Part shown: piece by piece, positions 49,666-60,420 of the stretch
How positions within the stretch are numbered: the first letter of the stretch is position 1
Layout: each line of letters starts with the position of its first letter
Assembly: GCA_903902745.1 (NCBI GenBank)
Contig: CAIUWA010000009.1
Location: 1 to 64,000, forward strand
Origin: an uncultured Opitutia bacterium
Lineage (GTDB): Bacteria; Verrucomicrobiota; Verrucomicrobiia; Opitutales; Opitutaceae
Length of the DNA stretch: 64,000 bases
Reading direction: 5' to 3'
Program-made: the position numbers and the translations under genes
Notes under the pieces: generated by a model
Seen by the model: the letters and a program-made list of their open reading frames with translations, nothing else
What the model was told of the DNA's origin: nothing
Database searches by the model: none

Positions 49666-49742
49666 AAGGTGGAGCGTGTTGTCCCCAACGCGCTTGTCCG
49701 TCCGCTTCAAGCCAAAGCGTTGGGGACAACGCGTTCCACCTT
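49666..49742. repeat. Inverted repeat, AAGGTGGAGCGTGTTG family
   Basis: Arms 49666-49695 and 49714-49742 (each with TTGTCCCCAACGCG or its inverse) pair. Same family as 12802-12896 and 19382-19458. It separates plsC and the convergent methyltransferase gene, where its hairpins could help stop transcription from both sides. Confidence 0.8.
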
Positions 49743-49744
49743 GG

Positions 49745-50539
49745 TCACGACTTCCGGCGGAACTTCACGGAGACAAAGCTGGAGTTGCGCGGGAAGCACC
49801 GGATCGCGAGGGAGAGCCTGGTCATCGTTTCCGCGAAAAACCGGGACTGGTACTTGAGCCAGCCGAAGACGCCGAAATCAAAGGCCAGCCCCTCCGACTG
49901 CACGAACTCGAAGCCGCCCGCCTGCACGTTCTTGACGATGTCGGCATAGGTCCACTCCGTCAGGTGCTCGGAGATTTCGAGATTCCAGCCGAGGCCGAGC
50001 TTGCGCTGGATCCGCTGCATGAGGGTCCGGTTGACCGTGGGATAGGTGAGGACCAGGCAGCCGCCGGGCTTCAACGTACGGTGGAATTCCGCAATCGCCT
50101 TCCGCGGGTCGAGCAGGTGTTCCAGCGTCTCCACGGAAACAATCCGGTCGAAAAACCCGTCGGCAAACGCGAGCGCCTCGACGTTCATTTTTTTGAACTG
50201 CAGGTTCGCGATGCTGCGATGGGCGGGATCCAAGGCATTGCCCGCGATGTCGATCGCGTGGACCGTCCGGCAACGCGGGGCAATTTGCGCGGCCAAGCCG
50301 CCGTCGCCACAGCCGGCATCGAGAATGACGTCATCCGACGTAGGCTGGAGAAAAGCGAGCGCCGACCGGTGCCGCGCCTCGTGAAACAACCTGCTGAGGT
50401 GAACGCCATGAATAACGCAGCCGTCTTCCCCGTAACCGCCCCGGCGGTATTTGTCCTCGTAGTATTTTTCCAGCTCGCCGTTGTCCTTGAAGTCGAGCCG
50501 CTCCTTGTCGTGGATGCCGGTCCATTGGACGTTTTTCAT
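49745..50539 (-). CDS. Class I SAM-dependent methyltransferase
   Basis: A 264-residue Rossmann methyltransferase. DDVILDAGCGDGGLAAQIAPRCRTVHAIDI (residues 68-98) is the SAM-binding motif I and II (DAGCGDG). FFDRIVSVETLEHLLDPRKAIAEFHRTLKPGGCLVLTYP is motif III-IV of the Methyltransf_11/UbiE-like type. The C-terminal part has an aromatic-rich segment (FDFGVFGWLKYQSRFF). The acceptor substrate is unknown. It converges with plsC and follows trpS on the same strand. Confidence 0.9.
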   Translation of the reverse strand: MKNVQWTGIHDKERLDFKDNGELEKYYEDKYRRGGYGEDGCVIHGVHLSRLFHEARHRSALAFLQPTSDDVILDAGCGDGGLAAQIAPRCRTVHAIDIAGNALDPAHRSIANLQFKKMNVEALAFADGFFDRIVSVETLEHLLDPRKAIAEFHRTLKPGGCLVLTYPTVNRTLMQRIQRKLGLGWNLEISEHLTEWTYADIVKNVQAGGFEFVQSEGLAFDFGVFGWLKYQSRFFAETMTRLSLAIRCFPRNSSFVSVKFRRKS

Positions 50540-50577
50540 GGAGGAGCAGCGCCCGGCGGGAGCAAAGAGGAGTCGCT

Positions 50578-51543
50578 TCAGGCCAACCCACTGGCCTTGC
50601 GCGCGCGCTGGAGCACCTTGTCCGCCACCGCGCGGGCGCGTTCGGCCCCCTCAGCGAGCACCCGGTTCACATGACCCGGGTCGGCCGCCAGCTCGGCGCG
50701 GCGCACGCGGGCGGCGGCAAAATAATTCCAGTAATGCTCGAAGAGCCCCTTCTTCAAGTCGCCATAGCCCAGGCCCCCGGCGCGCAGGCGCTGCTCGTAG
50801 TCGGCGGCGACGGCGGCGGGCGCGACCAGCTTGAGCAGCTGGATCGCGAGGTTCTTGTCGGCATCCGGCTTCGGCTCCTGCGGCGTCCGGCTGTCCATCA
50901 CGATGCCCATGATTTTTTTCCGCATGGCCTTCTCCTCGCCGAAGATCTCGATCGTGTTGCCATAGCTCTTGGACATCTTCTGGCCATCGAGACCGGGGAC
51001 GACCGAGACCTCGTCGCGGATTTCCGACTCGGGCACGACAAACGTCTCGCCGTAGGTCTGGTTGAACTTGATGGCGATGTCGCGCGTCATCTCCACGTGC
51101 TGCTTCTGGTCCCGGCCGACCGGGACGCGCTGCGTGTCATAAAGCAGGATGTCCGCGGCCATGAGCACCGGGTAGGAAAAGAGCCCGAAGTTGGGCGAGA
51201 TGCCCTTGGCGATCTTGTCCTTGTAGCTGTGGGCCCGCTCCAGCAGCCCCATCGGCGTCAGCGTGCCGATCAGCCACATCAGCTCGGTGACCCCGGCGAC
51301 ATCGCTCTGCCGCCAGATGACGCTGCGCGCGGGATCCAGCCCGCACGCCAGCCAGTCCAGCGCCACGCCCAGGGTGTTGGCCCGGCGCTGGGCCGGGTCG
51401 GTGAGCGACGTCATCGAGTGGTAGTCGGCGATGAAATAAAAACAGTCGCCTCCGGCCTGCGCCTCGATGGCGGGGCGCATCGCGCCAAAATAGTTGCCGA
51501 TGTGGACCGTGCCGGTCGGCGTGATGCCAGTGAGGGTGCGCAT
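50578..51543 (-). CDS. trpS: Tryptophanyl-tRNA synthetase
   Basis: A 321-residue class I aminoacyl-tRNA synthetase that charges tRNA-Trp. The HIGH signature is TGITPTGTVHIGNYFGAM (HIGN, residues 5-22). GLDGQKMSKSYGN near residue 200 is the KMSKS loop. VGRDQKQHVEMTRDIA binds tryptophanyl adenylate. The length matches the short bacterial form. It is followed after 38 bp by the methyltransferase gene and preceded by a TCGTTCTC inverted repeat. Confidence 0.97.
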   Translation of the reverse strand: MRTLTGITPTGTVHIGNYFGAMRPAIEAQAGGDCFYFIADYHSMTSLTDPAQRRANTLGVALDWLACGLDPARSVIWRQSDVAGVTELMWLIGTLTPMGLLERAHSYKDKIAKGISPNFGLFSYPVLMAADILLYDTQRVPVGRDQKQHVEMTRDIAIKFNQTYGETFVVPESEIRDEVSVVPGLDGQKMSKSYGNTIEIFGEEKAMRKKIMGIVMDSRTPQEPKPDADKNLAIQLLKLVAPAAVAADYEQRLRAGGLGYGDLKKGLFEHYWNYFAAARVRRAELAADPGHVNRVLAEGAERARAVADKVLQRARKASGLA

Positions 51544-51553
51544 GAAAAAGCTG

Positions 51554-51633
51554 TCGTTCTCGTTCTTCGTAATCGTTCTCGTTCTCGAAGGGTTCCGATT
51601 AGAGAACGAGAACGATTAAGAGAACGAGAACGA
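51554..51633. repeat. Inverted repeat made of TCGTTCTC units
   Basis: TCGTTCTCGTTCTTCGTAATCG and following units (51554-51588) pair with GAGAACGAGAACGATTAAGA and onward (51599-51633). It lies in the 93-bp gap between the beta-helix protein gene and trpS and is shaped like a long hairpin, not like a CRISPR. Confidence 0.8.
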
Positions 51634-51636
51634 TTT

Positions 51637-52317
51637 TCAGTCCCGCCGTGGCAGGAGCGTCACCGTCTGGCGGGCCTTCGCAATGGTGGCGGGCGGCAAC
51701 ACGCCGCCGAAGGAGACCGTCGGCATCACGACCGAGCGCGGGCCCAGCAGCGTGCCGGGGTTGAGCACGGCGTTGCAGCCGACCTCGGCGCGGTCGCCGA
51801 TGATGGCGCCGAACTTCTTCAGGCCGGTTTCATACGTGGCGTCCGGCGCCTTCACCACCACCGGCTGCTGGTCGAACCGCAGGTTGGAGCAGACCACACC
51901 CGCCCCGAGATGGGCGCCGTTGCCGAGGACGGAATCGCCGACATAACTGAAATGCGGCACCTGCACGCCGTCCATGAGCAGGCAGTTCTTGAACTCGCAG
52001 GCGTTGCCCAGCACGCAACCCTCGCCGACGATGACATTGCCCCGGATGAAGGCGCCCGGGCGGATCTCCGTTCTCGCGCCGATCCACACCGGGCCGATGA
52101 TAGTCGCCGTGTGCGGCAATTTCACCGTCGGATGCAGGTAAACGAGGCCCTCCAGATGAACCCCGGGAGGATGCGCCGGCGGCCTGGGATCAAGCCGCTG
52201 GGCCGCGAGGGCCGGGCCGATGCGCTTCAGCCACTCCCACGGGGGCAGATCTGCCGGAAAATGCGCGGCAAACGACGCGAGGGAAGCCGGCAGGGTGAAG
52301 TAATCGGAGGCTTTCAC
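51637..52317 (-). CDS. Left-handed beta-helix (hexapeptide) protein, GlmU-like
   Basis: A 226-residue protein with many hexapeptide repeats from about residue 55 to 205 (VHLEGLVYLHPTVKLPHTATIIGPVWIGARTEIRPGAFIRGNVIVGEGCVLGN). The layout, including KNCLLMDGVQVPHFSYVGDSVLGNGAHLGAGVVCSNLRFD, closely follows the acetyltransferase half of GlmU-type enzymes. The uridylyltransferase half is missing. It may acetylate a sugar nucleotide or amino sugar. The acceptor is unknown. Confidence 0.85.
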   Translation of the reverse strand: MKASDYFTLPASLASFAAHFPADLPPWEWLKRIGPALAAQRLDPRPPAHPPGVHLEGLVYLHPTVKLPHTATIIGPVWIGARTEIRPGAFIRGNVIVGEGCVLGNACEFKNCLLMDGVQVPHFSYVGDSVLGNGAHLGAGVVCSNLRFDQQPVVVKAPDATYETGLKKFGAIIGDRAEVGCNAVLNPGTLLGPRSVVMPTVSFGGVLPPATIAKARQTVTLLPRRD

Positions 52318-52405
52318 GGGCTAGGTCATAATGACTCGCGCCCGGGCGTCGCAACCCGCGAATTACGGGGCGGAAGCGGAGGCTGACTCGGGTGCAGGAT
52401 GAAAT

Positions 52406-52445
52406 AAAAAGCCCTCCGTCGCCTGAAGGCTAGGGAGGGCTTTTT
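52406..52445. terminator. Bidirectional terminator between tRNA-Gly and the beta-helix gene
   Basis: AAAAAGCCCTCC and GGAGGGCTTTTT form a 12-bp stem around a 16-nt loop, with T runs in both directions. Its minus-strand use fits the tRNA-Gly gene. Confidence 0.9.
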
Positions 52446-52462
52446 TTGCCGTAGGCAAAAAA

Positions 52463-52538
<76 letters not shown>

Positions 52539-52754
52539 AAAACAGGGTGTTAGGACTAGGGTGGCGATGGCTTCCGTCAACTGCTTTTTTGGCCGCGGGT
52601 CGCGCCATTTTGGTAGAGCGGCAACTCCGCTCGCCGCTGGGAACGTCCCTAAAGTCTGCCCGGCGCGGACGGATGCGCCAGAGGCGCACAAGGCTTGCCC
52701 GCCTCCGGCGGGTCCGCGCCCCACCGGGATTGAAATCCGGGCAACACCCGGCCC

Positions 52755-54902
52755 CTACTCCTTCAGTTCGAGCTTGTCGCCGGACTCGGCTGGGGCCGTG
52801 CCTGCCTTGGCGGACTTGCGGCCTTTTTTACCACTTTCGCCGTAGTACGAATAGTTGCTCGTGTAGTAGCCGTAGTCGTCACCCGCGTTCAAGGGCACCT
52901 GGTTGAGCACCACGCCGAGCAGCGGCGTCTTCAGGCCCTCGATGATCTGCTGGGCGCGGAGGACCATGCTGGCCGGGTTGCGGCGGTGCTGGATGAGGAG
53001 CACCGCCCCGTCGACGGAGCTCGCGAGCACGCTGGCGTCACTCACGCCGATGATCGGCGGCGAATCAAAGATGATCTTGTCGTAGCGCCCGCGCAGCTCG
53101 GTGATCAGCTCGCGGAGGCGATTCACGTAAAGCAGGCTGAGGGTAAACCCGGGCGTCGCCCCGCTGGGGATGAAGTCGAGCCCGGGAGAGATACTACGCT
53201 GCACCACCGCGTCGAGCTTCTGCTTGCCGAGCAGCAGGTCGCTCAGCCCGGGTTCGCGCGGGCACCCGGCGAGGCGGTGTTGCGTCGGACGGCGCACGTC
53301 GGAGTCAACAAGGAGCACGCGCTCGCCCGCCGCCCCCATGAGGCGCGCCAGATGGTGGAGCGTGGTCGACTTGCCCTCACCCGGGCCGGCGGAAAACATC
53401 ACAAAGCTCGCGGCCTTGCCCGGCGTGAGCGCGAGGTTGAGGTTGGTGTGCAGGACACGGAAGGGCTCGGCCTCGGCCGGGTCGTCGCCGAGGTCGCGCG
53501 CGGCGTCGCGGTTGAAGGGAATGACGCCAAGGACCGGGAGTTTCAGGCGGCTTTCCACGTCGGCGACGTTGCGGAAGCTCATGTCGAAGTACTCGAGGAG
53601 CACCGCCACGCCGACGCCGAGGATGGAGCCGAAAAACAGCGAGAAGAGGAAATTGAGCGTCCAGTTGGGCTTACTCGGGAAGCGCGCGGCTTCGGCGGTG
53701 TTGAGGATTTCGATCGTGCGCTTCGGCACCTGGAAGTCGATTTCTCGCTGCCGCAGCGTGAGCTTCAGCGTGGTGGAGAGCCGGGTCTCGTCCTCCAGTT
53801 TCTGGGCGGCCTCCTCGAAGGGCCGCATGCGGTCGCGGGCGGACAGGATCTGGTCGACCTTGGCCTGGCTGAGCTGGCTCTTGAGCTCGGCGACGCGGGC
53901 GTCGGCCTCCTTGTAGGTGTTTTCCAGCGAGATCTCGTAACCGTGCAGCATCGCGTCGAGCTGCTCGCGGATCTTCGCCCGGTTATCGATCGCCGAGACC
54001 AGGTCGGGATGCGCCTCGCCGAGCCGGGCCTTGAGCTGGGTGACCTTCTGGTCGGCGAGCAGGTAGGCTTGGAGGAGATTCTGGATGTTGGGGTCCTGGA
54101 TGAGCTCGGAGTTGACCAGCGCGAGGCGGTCCGGCGGCGGGATGGCCTTGAAGCGCTCGTACTTGGTCTTGCGGCCGATGGCATCGACGCTGAGGGCGAT
54201 GAGCGAGTTCTGCATCTGGCGCAGCGTCTCGATCTCGATGTCGGAGTAGCGGGCGTTGAGATCGACGCCCGAAATATTCAGGTCCTTGCGGAGCTTCTCG
54301 ACCGCGTCGCGCTGGCGGATGACGGCTTCCTCCTGGGCGACCAGTTCCTTCTTGAGCTGCGCCATGCCCTCGCGCTGCTCGGAGGTGGCGAGGGCGATGC
54401 GGTCCTCGGAGTAGACGCGCGCGATCTCGTTGGCGATGGCCGCGCCCAGGGCGGCGTCCTGCGCATACACATTGATCTCGATGAGCGAGGAGCGGCTCTG
54501 CGACTCGATCCGCAGCATCTTTTTGAGCAAGTAGGTGAAACTTTGCGCCGGCGTCAGCGCCGCGGTGCTGCCGAGGGCGCCGGCCAGCTTGGCATTGAGG
54601 CCGAGATGCTCGATGACCGGGTAGAGGATCTTTTCCGACTGGATGATCTTGAACTGATCCTGCAGGAAATAGGGGTCGTAGTAGTTGGAGATCTGCGCCT
54701 GGAAGAGCTTCACTTCACTCTCGGGCTTTTCGACCCGGATCTTGGTCGTGGCCAGGTACCAGCTGGGCAGGAACGCGGTGACCCCGAGCGTGGTGGCGAC
54801 CACGAGGGCGAGAATCAGGGCGATGAGGGCCTTCCGCAGCCGCAGCAGCTGCATGAAATCAGCCAGCGAGACGCTTTCCTTGCTGGCGGGAGAGGAGGCC
54901 AT
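52755..54902 (-). CDS. Polysaccharide co-polymerase / tyrosine autokinase, Wzc-type
   Basis: A 715-residue inner-membrane protein that controls exopolysaccharide chain length. Transmembrane helices lie near residues 25-50 and 420-445, with a long periplasmic coiled-coil Wzz domain between (ALLSEQREGMAQLKKELVAQEEAVIRQRDAVEKL). The cytoplasmic BY-kinase has Walker A SAGPGEGKSTT, Walker A' VLLVDSDVRRPT and Walker B IIFDSPP. A Tyr cluster ends the protein (DDYGYYTSNYSYYGES), the place of autophosphorylation. It follows an outer-membrane barrel gene in the same operon. Confidence 0.93.
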   Translation of the reverse strand: MASSPASKESVSLADFMQLLRLRKALIALILALVVATTLGVTAFLPSWYLATTKIRVEKPESEVKLFQAQISNYYDPYFLQDQFKIIQSEKILYPVIEHLGLNAKLAGALGSTAALTPAQSFTYLLKKMLRIESQSRSSLIEINVYAQDAALGAAIANEIARVYSEDRIALATSEQREGMAQLKKELVAQEEAVIRQRDAVEKLRKDLNISGVDLNARYSDIEIETLRQMQNSLIALSVDAIGRKTKYERFKAIPPPDRLALVNSELIQDPNIQNLLQAYLLADQKVTQLKARLGEAHPDLVSAIDNRAKIREQLDAMLHGYEISLENTYKEADARVAELKSQLSQAKVDQILSARDRMRPFEEAAQKLEDETRLSTTLKLTLRQREIDFQVPKRTIEILNTAEAARFPSKPNWTLNFLFSLFFGSILGVGVAVLLEYFDMSFRNVADVESRLKLPVLGVIPFNRDAARDLGDDPAEAEPFRVLHTNLNLALTPGKAASFVMFSAGPGEGKSTTLHHLARLMGAAGERVLLVDSDVRRPTQHRLAGCPREPGLSDLLLGKQKLDAVVQRSISPGLDFIPSGATPGFTLSLLYVNRLRELITELRGRYDKIIFDSPPIIGVSDASVLASSVDGAVLLIQHRRNPASMVLRAQQIIEGLKTPLLGVVLNQVPLNAGDDYGYYTSNYSYYGESGKKGRKSAKAGTAPAESGDKLELKE

Positions 54903-54933
54903 GAAGCAGGACGGCAGGCGCAGCGGGGCGCAT

Positions 54934-56109
54934 TCAGAACGAATACTTGGCGGTCAGACCCTCGCGATTGCGGGTCTGGATGCGCGACGCATCACCGGAG
55001 GAGACATTGTCGTAGTCGTAGCTGACGGAAACGGTCCAGTTCTTGGTCGGCAGGTAGGACAACGCGACACCGAAGCGGGTGGTCGTCTCATGCACATCGG
55101 CGGTGCCCCGGCGGCCCTGCAATTGCGAGGGCTCGTAATCGATCGAGCCCGAGGCGGCGATCAGGGCGGTGACGGCATGCTGCACGTTCACGAAGAAGCG
55201 GTTCACCTGGGTATCCGTGTAGAGCACGGTGTTCGACGATTCCTCCAGGGTGTAAATATAGCCACCGGTGACATAACTGCCCTTGGCGTAGTCGTACTTG
55301 GTGGTGATTTCAGCGTAGGGCGAGGTGGCACTACGCTCGCTGTCGCGGTGGCGCCACTCGAAGCCGAGGCGGCCCGTGGCCGTGACCTTCTTGGCCAGAC
55401 TGTAGTCAACGCCGCCAAGTAAAAAATTCGAGGTCTTGTCCTTGGTGTCGCCAACGTAGTGATAATTGATGGTCTGATGGCGGAACTCACCCACGCCTTT
55501 CAACTCGGGCAGGATGGCGTAGTCGCTGGAAACGCCATAAAGGTTCTCCGTGCGGTCCAGGCTCGTCCCCAACTTGGCGCTGTCGTAAAGAAAAATGACT
55601 GAACGCACCTTGAAGTTCAGGCCCACCTTCGCGTTTAGATCCGTGGCAAAGCTGCCATCAAACTCGTTGTTCTTGAATGACTGGTCGGCATTGACCGACA
55701 ACCCGTTCAACGCCGACTCGGGATTTTTCTGGATGCTAAAAGAGTCGGTCAGGTCGATATTCGTCGCCTGGGTGAACTCGTGCGCCACGCGCCCCATGAG
55801 CGTATGGCTGTCGAGCGTCTTGTCGCCCGGGCGGTTCGTGAAGTAATCCAAATTGAGCCCGTAGGAAGCCGAAATGAAAGTCTGGTCAGTGACCGAGGCG
55901 TTGAAGGAGATTTTGGGCGCAAATTTGAAGACCGTGCTGCTGATCGCGCCGCTGGAGGTACCGAAGATATTGCTGTCGTGCGTCATGCCGTATCCCAGCT
56001 CAAACGACCAGGCCTTCCCCTGATCCTGTTCCGGTACCGGAGCATAGACGGCCCGTGCCAGATGGCTGGCGGCAAGCGCACAAATGAAAAATAGCCTCAG
56101 GAATTTCAT
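54934..56109 (-). CDS. Outer-membrane beta-barrel protein, exopolysaccharide-associated
   Basis: A 391-residue exported protein (signal MKFLRLFFICALAASHLARA) with amphipathic strands throughout and a C-terminal Phe (EGLTAKYSF), the BAM recognition end. Strands such as SFELGYGMTHDSNIFGTSSG and WTVSVSYDYDNVSSGD fit an EpsL/BBP2-type outer-membrane barrel found next to polysaccharide genes. It would form an export pore or surface protein for the Wzc-driven polymer. A sigma-54-like promoter lies upstream. Confidence 0.88.
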   Translation of the reverse strand: MKFLRLFFICALAASHLARAVYAPVPEQDQGKAWSFELGYGMTHDSNIFGTSSGAISSTVFKFAPKISFNASVTDQTFISASYGLNLDYFTNRPGDKTLDSHTLMGRVAHEFTQATNIDLTDSFSIQKNPESALNGLSVNADQSFKNNEFDGSFATDLNAKVGLNFKVRSVIFLYDSAKLGTSLDRTENLYGVSSDYAILPELKGVGEFRHQTINYHYVGDTKDKTSNFLLGGVDYSLAKKVTATGRLGFEWRHRDSERSATSPYAEITTKYDYAKGSYVTGGYIYTLEESSNTVLYTDTQVNRFFVNVQHAVTALIAASGSIDYEPSQLQGRRGTADVHETTTRFGVALSYLPTKNWTVSVSYDYDNVSSGDASRIQTRNREGLTAKYSF

Positions 56110-56145
56110 AAGTAAAAGCTGGGGAAAAACGTGCGGGACGCTAGG

Positions 56146-56161
56146 CGCAAATCACGGGCAG
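56146..56161 (-). promoter_or_regulatory. Sigma-54-type promoter candidate
   Basis: On the minus strand CTGCCCGTGATTTGCG resembles the -24/-12 consensus TGGCACG-N4-TTGC, with the -12 TTGC intact and the -24 element half matched. It lies about 37 bp upstream of the barrel gene, right after the glycosyltransferase stop. A sigma-54 activator is encoded two genes upstream. Support is the match and the context only. Confidence 0.4.
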
Positions 56162-56167
56162 TATCAA

Positions 56168-57957
56168 CTACTTTCCCCGAGGGGGCGGGAGCACCGGGTT
56201 GAAGAGAACGTAGAGATTTTCGGCGAGTTTTTGGGGCACGGTTAGGGGGAATTCCGGCGGCGCCCGGCCCGTGAGAAAGGCCGAGTAAATCTGCACCCAT
56301 TCGCCAAATCTCTCCGTCGCCTCTCCCAGCGATCCCGGCAGGGGGCCGCGCAAGGCCAGTTCCGAAAAAAACGGCCGGTCCAGGGTGCGGGGAGTCAGCA
56401 GCAGTTCGGCCATGGGCTGGTCGACCGTGATCGCATAGAAATCCCTTAACCGGGCCGGTTGGGCCCACACCCGCTGCCGGCCATACCATGCCGCCCCGGC
56501 AGGCACATCGGCCATCACACCAAAGCGGCCCATGGCTCCACGCTGCTCGAGTTCCAGCCGCAGGCCGATGAAAAGGCCCGGATAGTAAGGCGGATAGTCA
56601 AAGTGGAGCCGGCGCGGCTCAAGGGCGTCGCGCAGCAGCGGCAGGCCTTGCGCCACCAGGAGGACGGCCGCCGTGACCCGGGGCCAGGCGGCCGGGCCGG
56701 TGCTGGCCTCGAGCAACACGAAGAAGAAACCCGCTCCGAAAATCATCAGCAACGGCGAGAGCCACAGCACCGGCAGCCTTTCCGTCTCGCCCGAATTCAG
56801 GAAAGCCTGCGCCACCACCAGCGCCGCGAACGACAGCGTGAACCACCAACGCATCCGGTTGGCCGCGGGCGCGCGAAACATATAGAGCCAGCCCGCCACA
56901 AAAAACGCCGTCAGAAACAGCCCGCCGCCCGACCACAGCCGCGACTTCACGTTGTCCTGCACACTCGTGAGCGCCTTGTTGCCGAGCTTGTTGAGGTTGA
57001 TCCGCGGACTTTCCGTCGAAAGGCGGGTGCGATACGTCGCGGGTTCGGCCGTGGGATCACCAGCCTTGAGCGCGACATTCTGCGCCGCCAGCGCCACCGG
57101 GTGGCCGGTCAGGCGGATATTGCGGACGGCCCACGGGGCCGCCACGAGCAGGTAGGCCGCCGCGAGCAGGCCAGCGGCGACCAGCCGCGCCCGGCCGGAA
57201 AATCGCCAGGACGCATAGCCCAACGCGACCAACACGAGCACGCCCGCCGAATATTCCGACAGGAACAGCAGACCGCAAACCAGCCCCAGCGCGGCCAGCC
57301 AGCCGCGGGGCGCCGACTCCCCCGCTCCGGCCGCCTGCTCGACCTTCAGCCACATCCAGAATGCCCCCAGCGCGAGCACCATGAGCAACGGCACCCCATT
57401 GACCGCGACTACCTGTTGCCAGGCTGAAACCGACACCAGCAGCGCCAGCGCCGCCAACCAACCCACCCGTGGCGCAAACAGCCGCCGCCCGAGGTGGTAG
57501 GTCAGCCAGGCCGCCAGCCAGAAGAGCACCAGGTTCAGGCCCAACAAGAAGTAGTCGCCGCCAAAGCCGTTGGGCACCTCCGGCACCTTGGAGAACAATG
57601 CATCGCGCAACTCCGCTGGCAGGACTCGCAGGCTCGCGGCGATGACCAATGCGTAAAGCGGGGCTTGCGACAGTTCGGGGTAAGGTTGCCGCGGGTCGAA
57701 GCGCTGCCCGCGCTGGGCCAGCACCGCCGCGGTCTGCGGATAATTGACCAGCGTGGTGAAGCCGGCGCCACTCGCCAGCTGCCGGCCCATGTCCGCCTGC
57801 AACAGCGTGCCTTCCGTCAGCGGTCCGTGGAACTGCGTCCACGCCACGCGCAGGGAAAGCACCAGCCCAACGAACAGCACTGCCCCCAGCCGGATCCACC
57901 GCGCCCCCTCACCGACCTCGAGCCAGTGGACCAGCTCCTGCGTCGTTTTCGGCCGGC

Positions 57958-57961
<4 letters not shown>
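56168..57961 (-). CDS. Membrane glycosyltransferase-like protein (GT39/GT83 type), exopolysaccharide operon
   Basis: A 597-residue protein with about 12 hydrophobic helices (residues 25-430). LGRRLFAPRVGWLAALALLVSVSAWQQ resembles the R-L-F-x-x-x-x-G loop of ArnT/GT83 and PMT-type proteins. The long loop near 45-110 contains ADMGRQLASGAGFTTLVNYP, with the acidic residue typical of the catalytic loop of these enzymes. They transfer sugars from lipid carriers. The start overlaps the response regulator gene by 4 bp, so they are coupled. Substrate is unknown. Confidence 0.75.
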
Positions 57962-59340
<1,379 letters not shown>

Positions 59341-59401
59341 TCACGCGGCGCGGCGCGCGGCGGTCAAGCCCGGCAGAAGACGGATTTCCTCCGTGCTCCG
59401 G

Positions 59402-60049
59402 TTATTTCCTCGGCTCGGCGAGCCGCTGGACGTCTGGCGCAAGCCGGCTATAGAGGATGCTCGGAGGCGTCACGGAATCGATCAGGGCAAGGAAGCTTTT
59501 CCGGCGCTCCTCCACCAATTTGCGCGCCTTCAGCTGTTGCTCGGCATCCAGCTTGTAGTCCTTCGTCATCGTCTCGAGCTTGGCGTTCACGGTCACCCAC
59601 GTGAGCACGGTGTACAGTCCCTGCTCCTGCCGGCTCAAAATCTCGTCGTCGCTGAGCGGAGCCAAGTTTGCCTCCACCGCGTTCGGCGGCCTTTGCGCAT
59701 GCCTTTTTTGAATCGCGGCTACGGCCTCGGCGCGATGCTGGCGCTGCTCCTCGTTCAGGATCGCCTCGAATTCGTGGTCGTACTTCGCGTCGAGTTCGGC
59801 GATTTTCTCCCGGAACATCGTGATTTGCGGGCCCAGTTTCTGGATGTCCGCGATGATCTGGGTGCGATCCCTGATCAATTTTCTCGGGCTCGGAACCGGC
59901 GGCCGGGGCGCCCCTTGGAGGGCAAACTCGCTGCCGATCGGCGCGGGCGGGGGCGGCAGGGCCGTGCGGCTTTCCGTCCAAACGTGCGTGGCGAAGCCGG
60001 CGGCAAACACCAACACGGTGAGCAGGGGGACTAGCACGCGTTGCTTCAT
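59402..60049 (-). CDS. Periplasmic Spy/CpxP-like sensor protein of the ECF operon
   Basis: A 215-residue protein with an N-terminal membrane anchor or signal (MKQRVLVPLLTVLVFAAGFATHVW), a Pro-rich linker (ALPPPPAPIGSE), then long helices (IQKLGPQITMFREKIAELDAKYDHEFEAILNEEQRQHRAEAVAAIQKRHAQRP). This layout fits Spy/CpxP and CnrX/ZraP-type periplasmic sensors. Its start overlaps the anti-sigma-like gene by 4 bp. It is the third gene of the operon sigma - anti-sigma - sensor. Confidence 0.75.
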   Translation of the reverse strand: MKQRVLVPLLTVLVFAAGFATHVWTESRTALPPPPAPIGSEFALQGAPRPPVPSPRKLIRDRTQIIADIQKLGPQITMFREKIAELDAKYDHEFEAILNEEQRQHRAEAVAAIQKRHAQRPPNAVEANLAPLSDDEILSRQEQGLYTVLTWVTVNAKLETMTKDYKLDAEQQLKARKLVEERRKSFLALIDSVTPPSILYSRLAPDVQRLAEPRK

Positions 60050-60420
60050 GGACTCAGATCAAAATCCTGTGCGTCCGCGGCCAGACGCTGCCAGTCGGCG
60101 AGGCTGCGTTCGTCTTCGATCCGGGTGGTGCGATCATGCAGGTAAACCACTGCGGCCATGCACACGGCCACGGTTGCAGCACTCAGGGCAAACTGGCTGA
60201 AGAAAGAGGGGATTTCCGCGGGAATCGCGGTGCGCACGGCATGGAGCACGCGGTCGGCAAAGCCGGCCTGCAGCCGGGCGGCGGCCTGCTCCTCCAGCTC
60301 GCTCCAAACCTGGGCGTCGGCTGGGCGCGCCGCGCGCAGCACGCGGCTGGCGAAGCTGACCCGCAGTCGGGCGGCCGCGTGTTCCTCAAGCTGTTTCCAA
60401 GCGGATGATTCAGGTTTCAT
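60046..60420 (-). CDS. Anti-sigma-factor-like membrane protein with an internal repeat
   Basis: A 124-residue protein. The cytoplasmic half (residues 1-65) holds a near-duplicate helix: WKQLEEHAAARLRVSFASRV then VWSELEEQAAARLQAGFADR, 28 residues apart. A transmembrane helix follows (FALSAATVAVCMAAVVYLHD), then a short end. The 11-bp overlap with the sigma gene and the membrane anchor suggest an anti-sigma factor, but no ZAS motif (H-x3-C-x2-C) is present. It begins at ATG 60420. The repeated helix is unusual. Confidence 0.75.
   Translation of the reverse strand: MKPESSAWKQLEEHAAARLRVSFASRVLRAARPADAQVWSELEEQAAARLQAGFADRVLHAVRTAIPAEIPSFFSQFALSAATVAVCMAAVVYLHDRTTRIEDERSLADWQRLAADAQDFDLSP

Noticed and set aside
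49666-49742. Rho-independent terminator between plsC and the methyltransferase
   Set aside because: No T run follows the hairpin on either strand; it fits the palindromic repeat family better.
51554-51633. Possible CRISPR because of serial TCGTTCTC units
   Set aside because: Units are too short, there are no spacers of constant size, and the two halves are inverted, making a hairpin.
52986-55025. A 679-codon plus-strand frame opposite the Wzc-type kinase
   Set aside because: Antisense shadow of a GC-rich gene; the minus-strand frame has Walker motifs and coiled coils.
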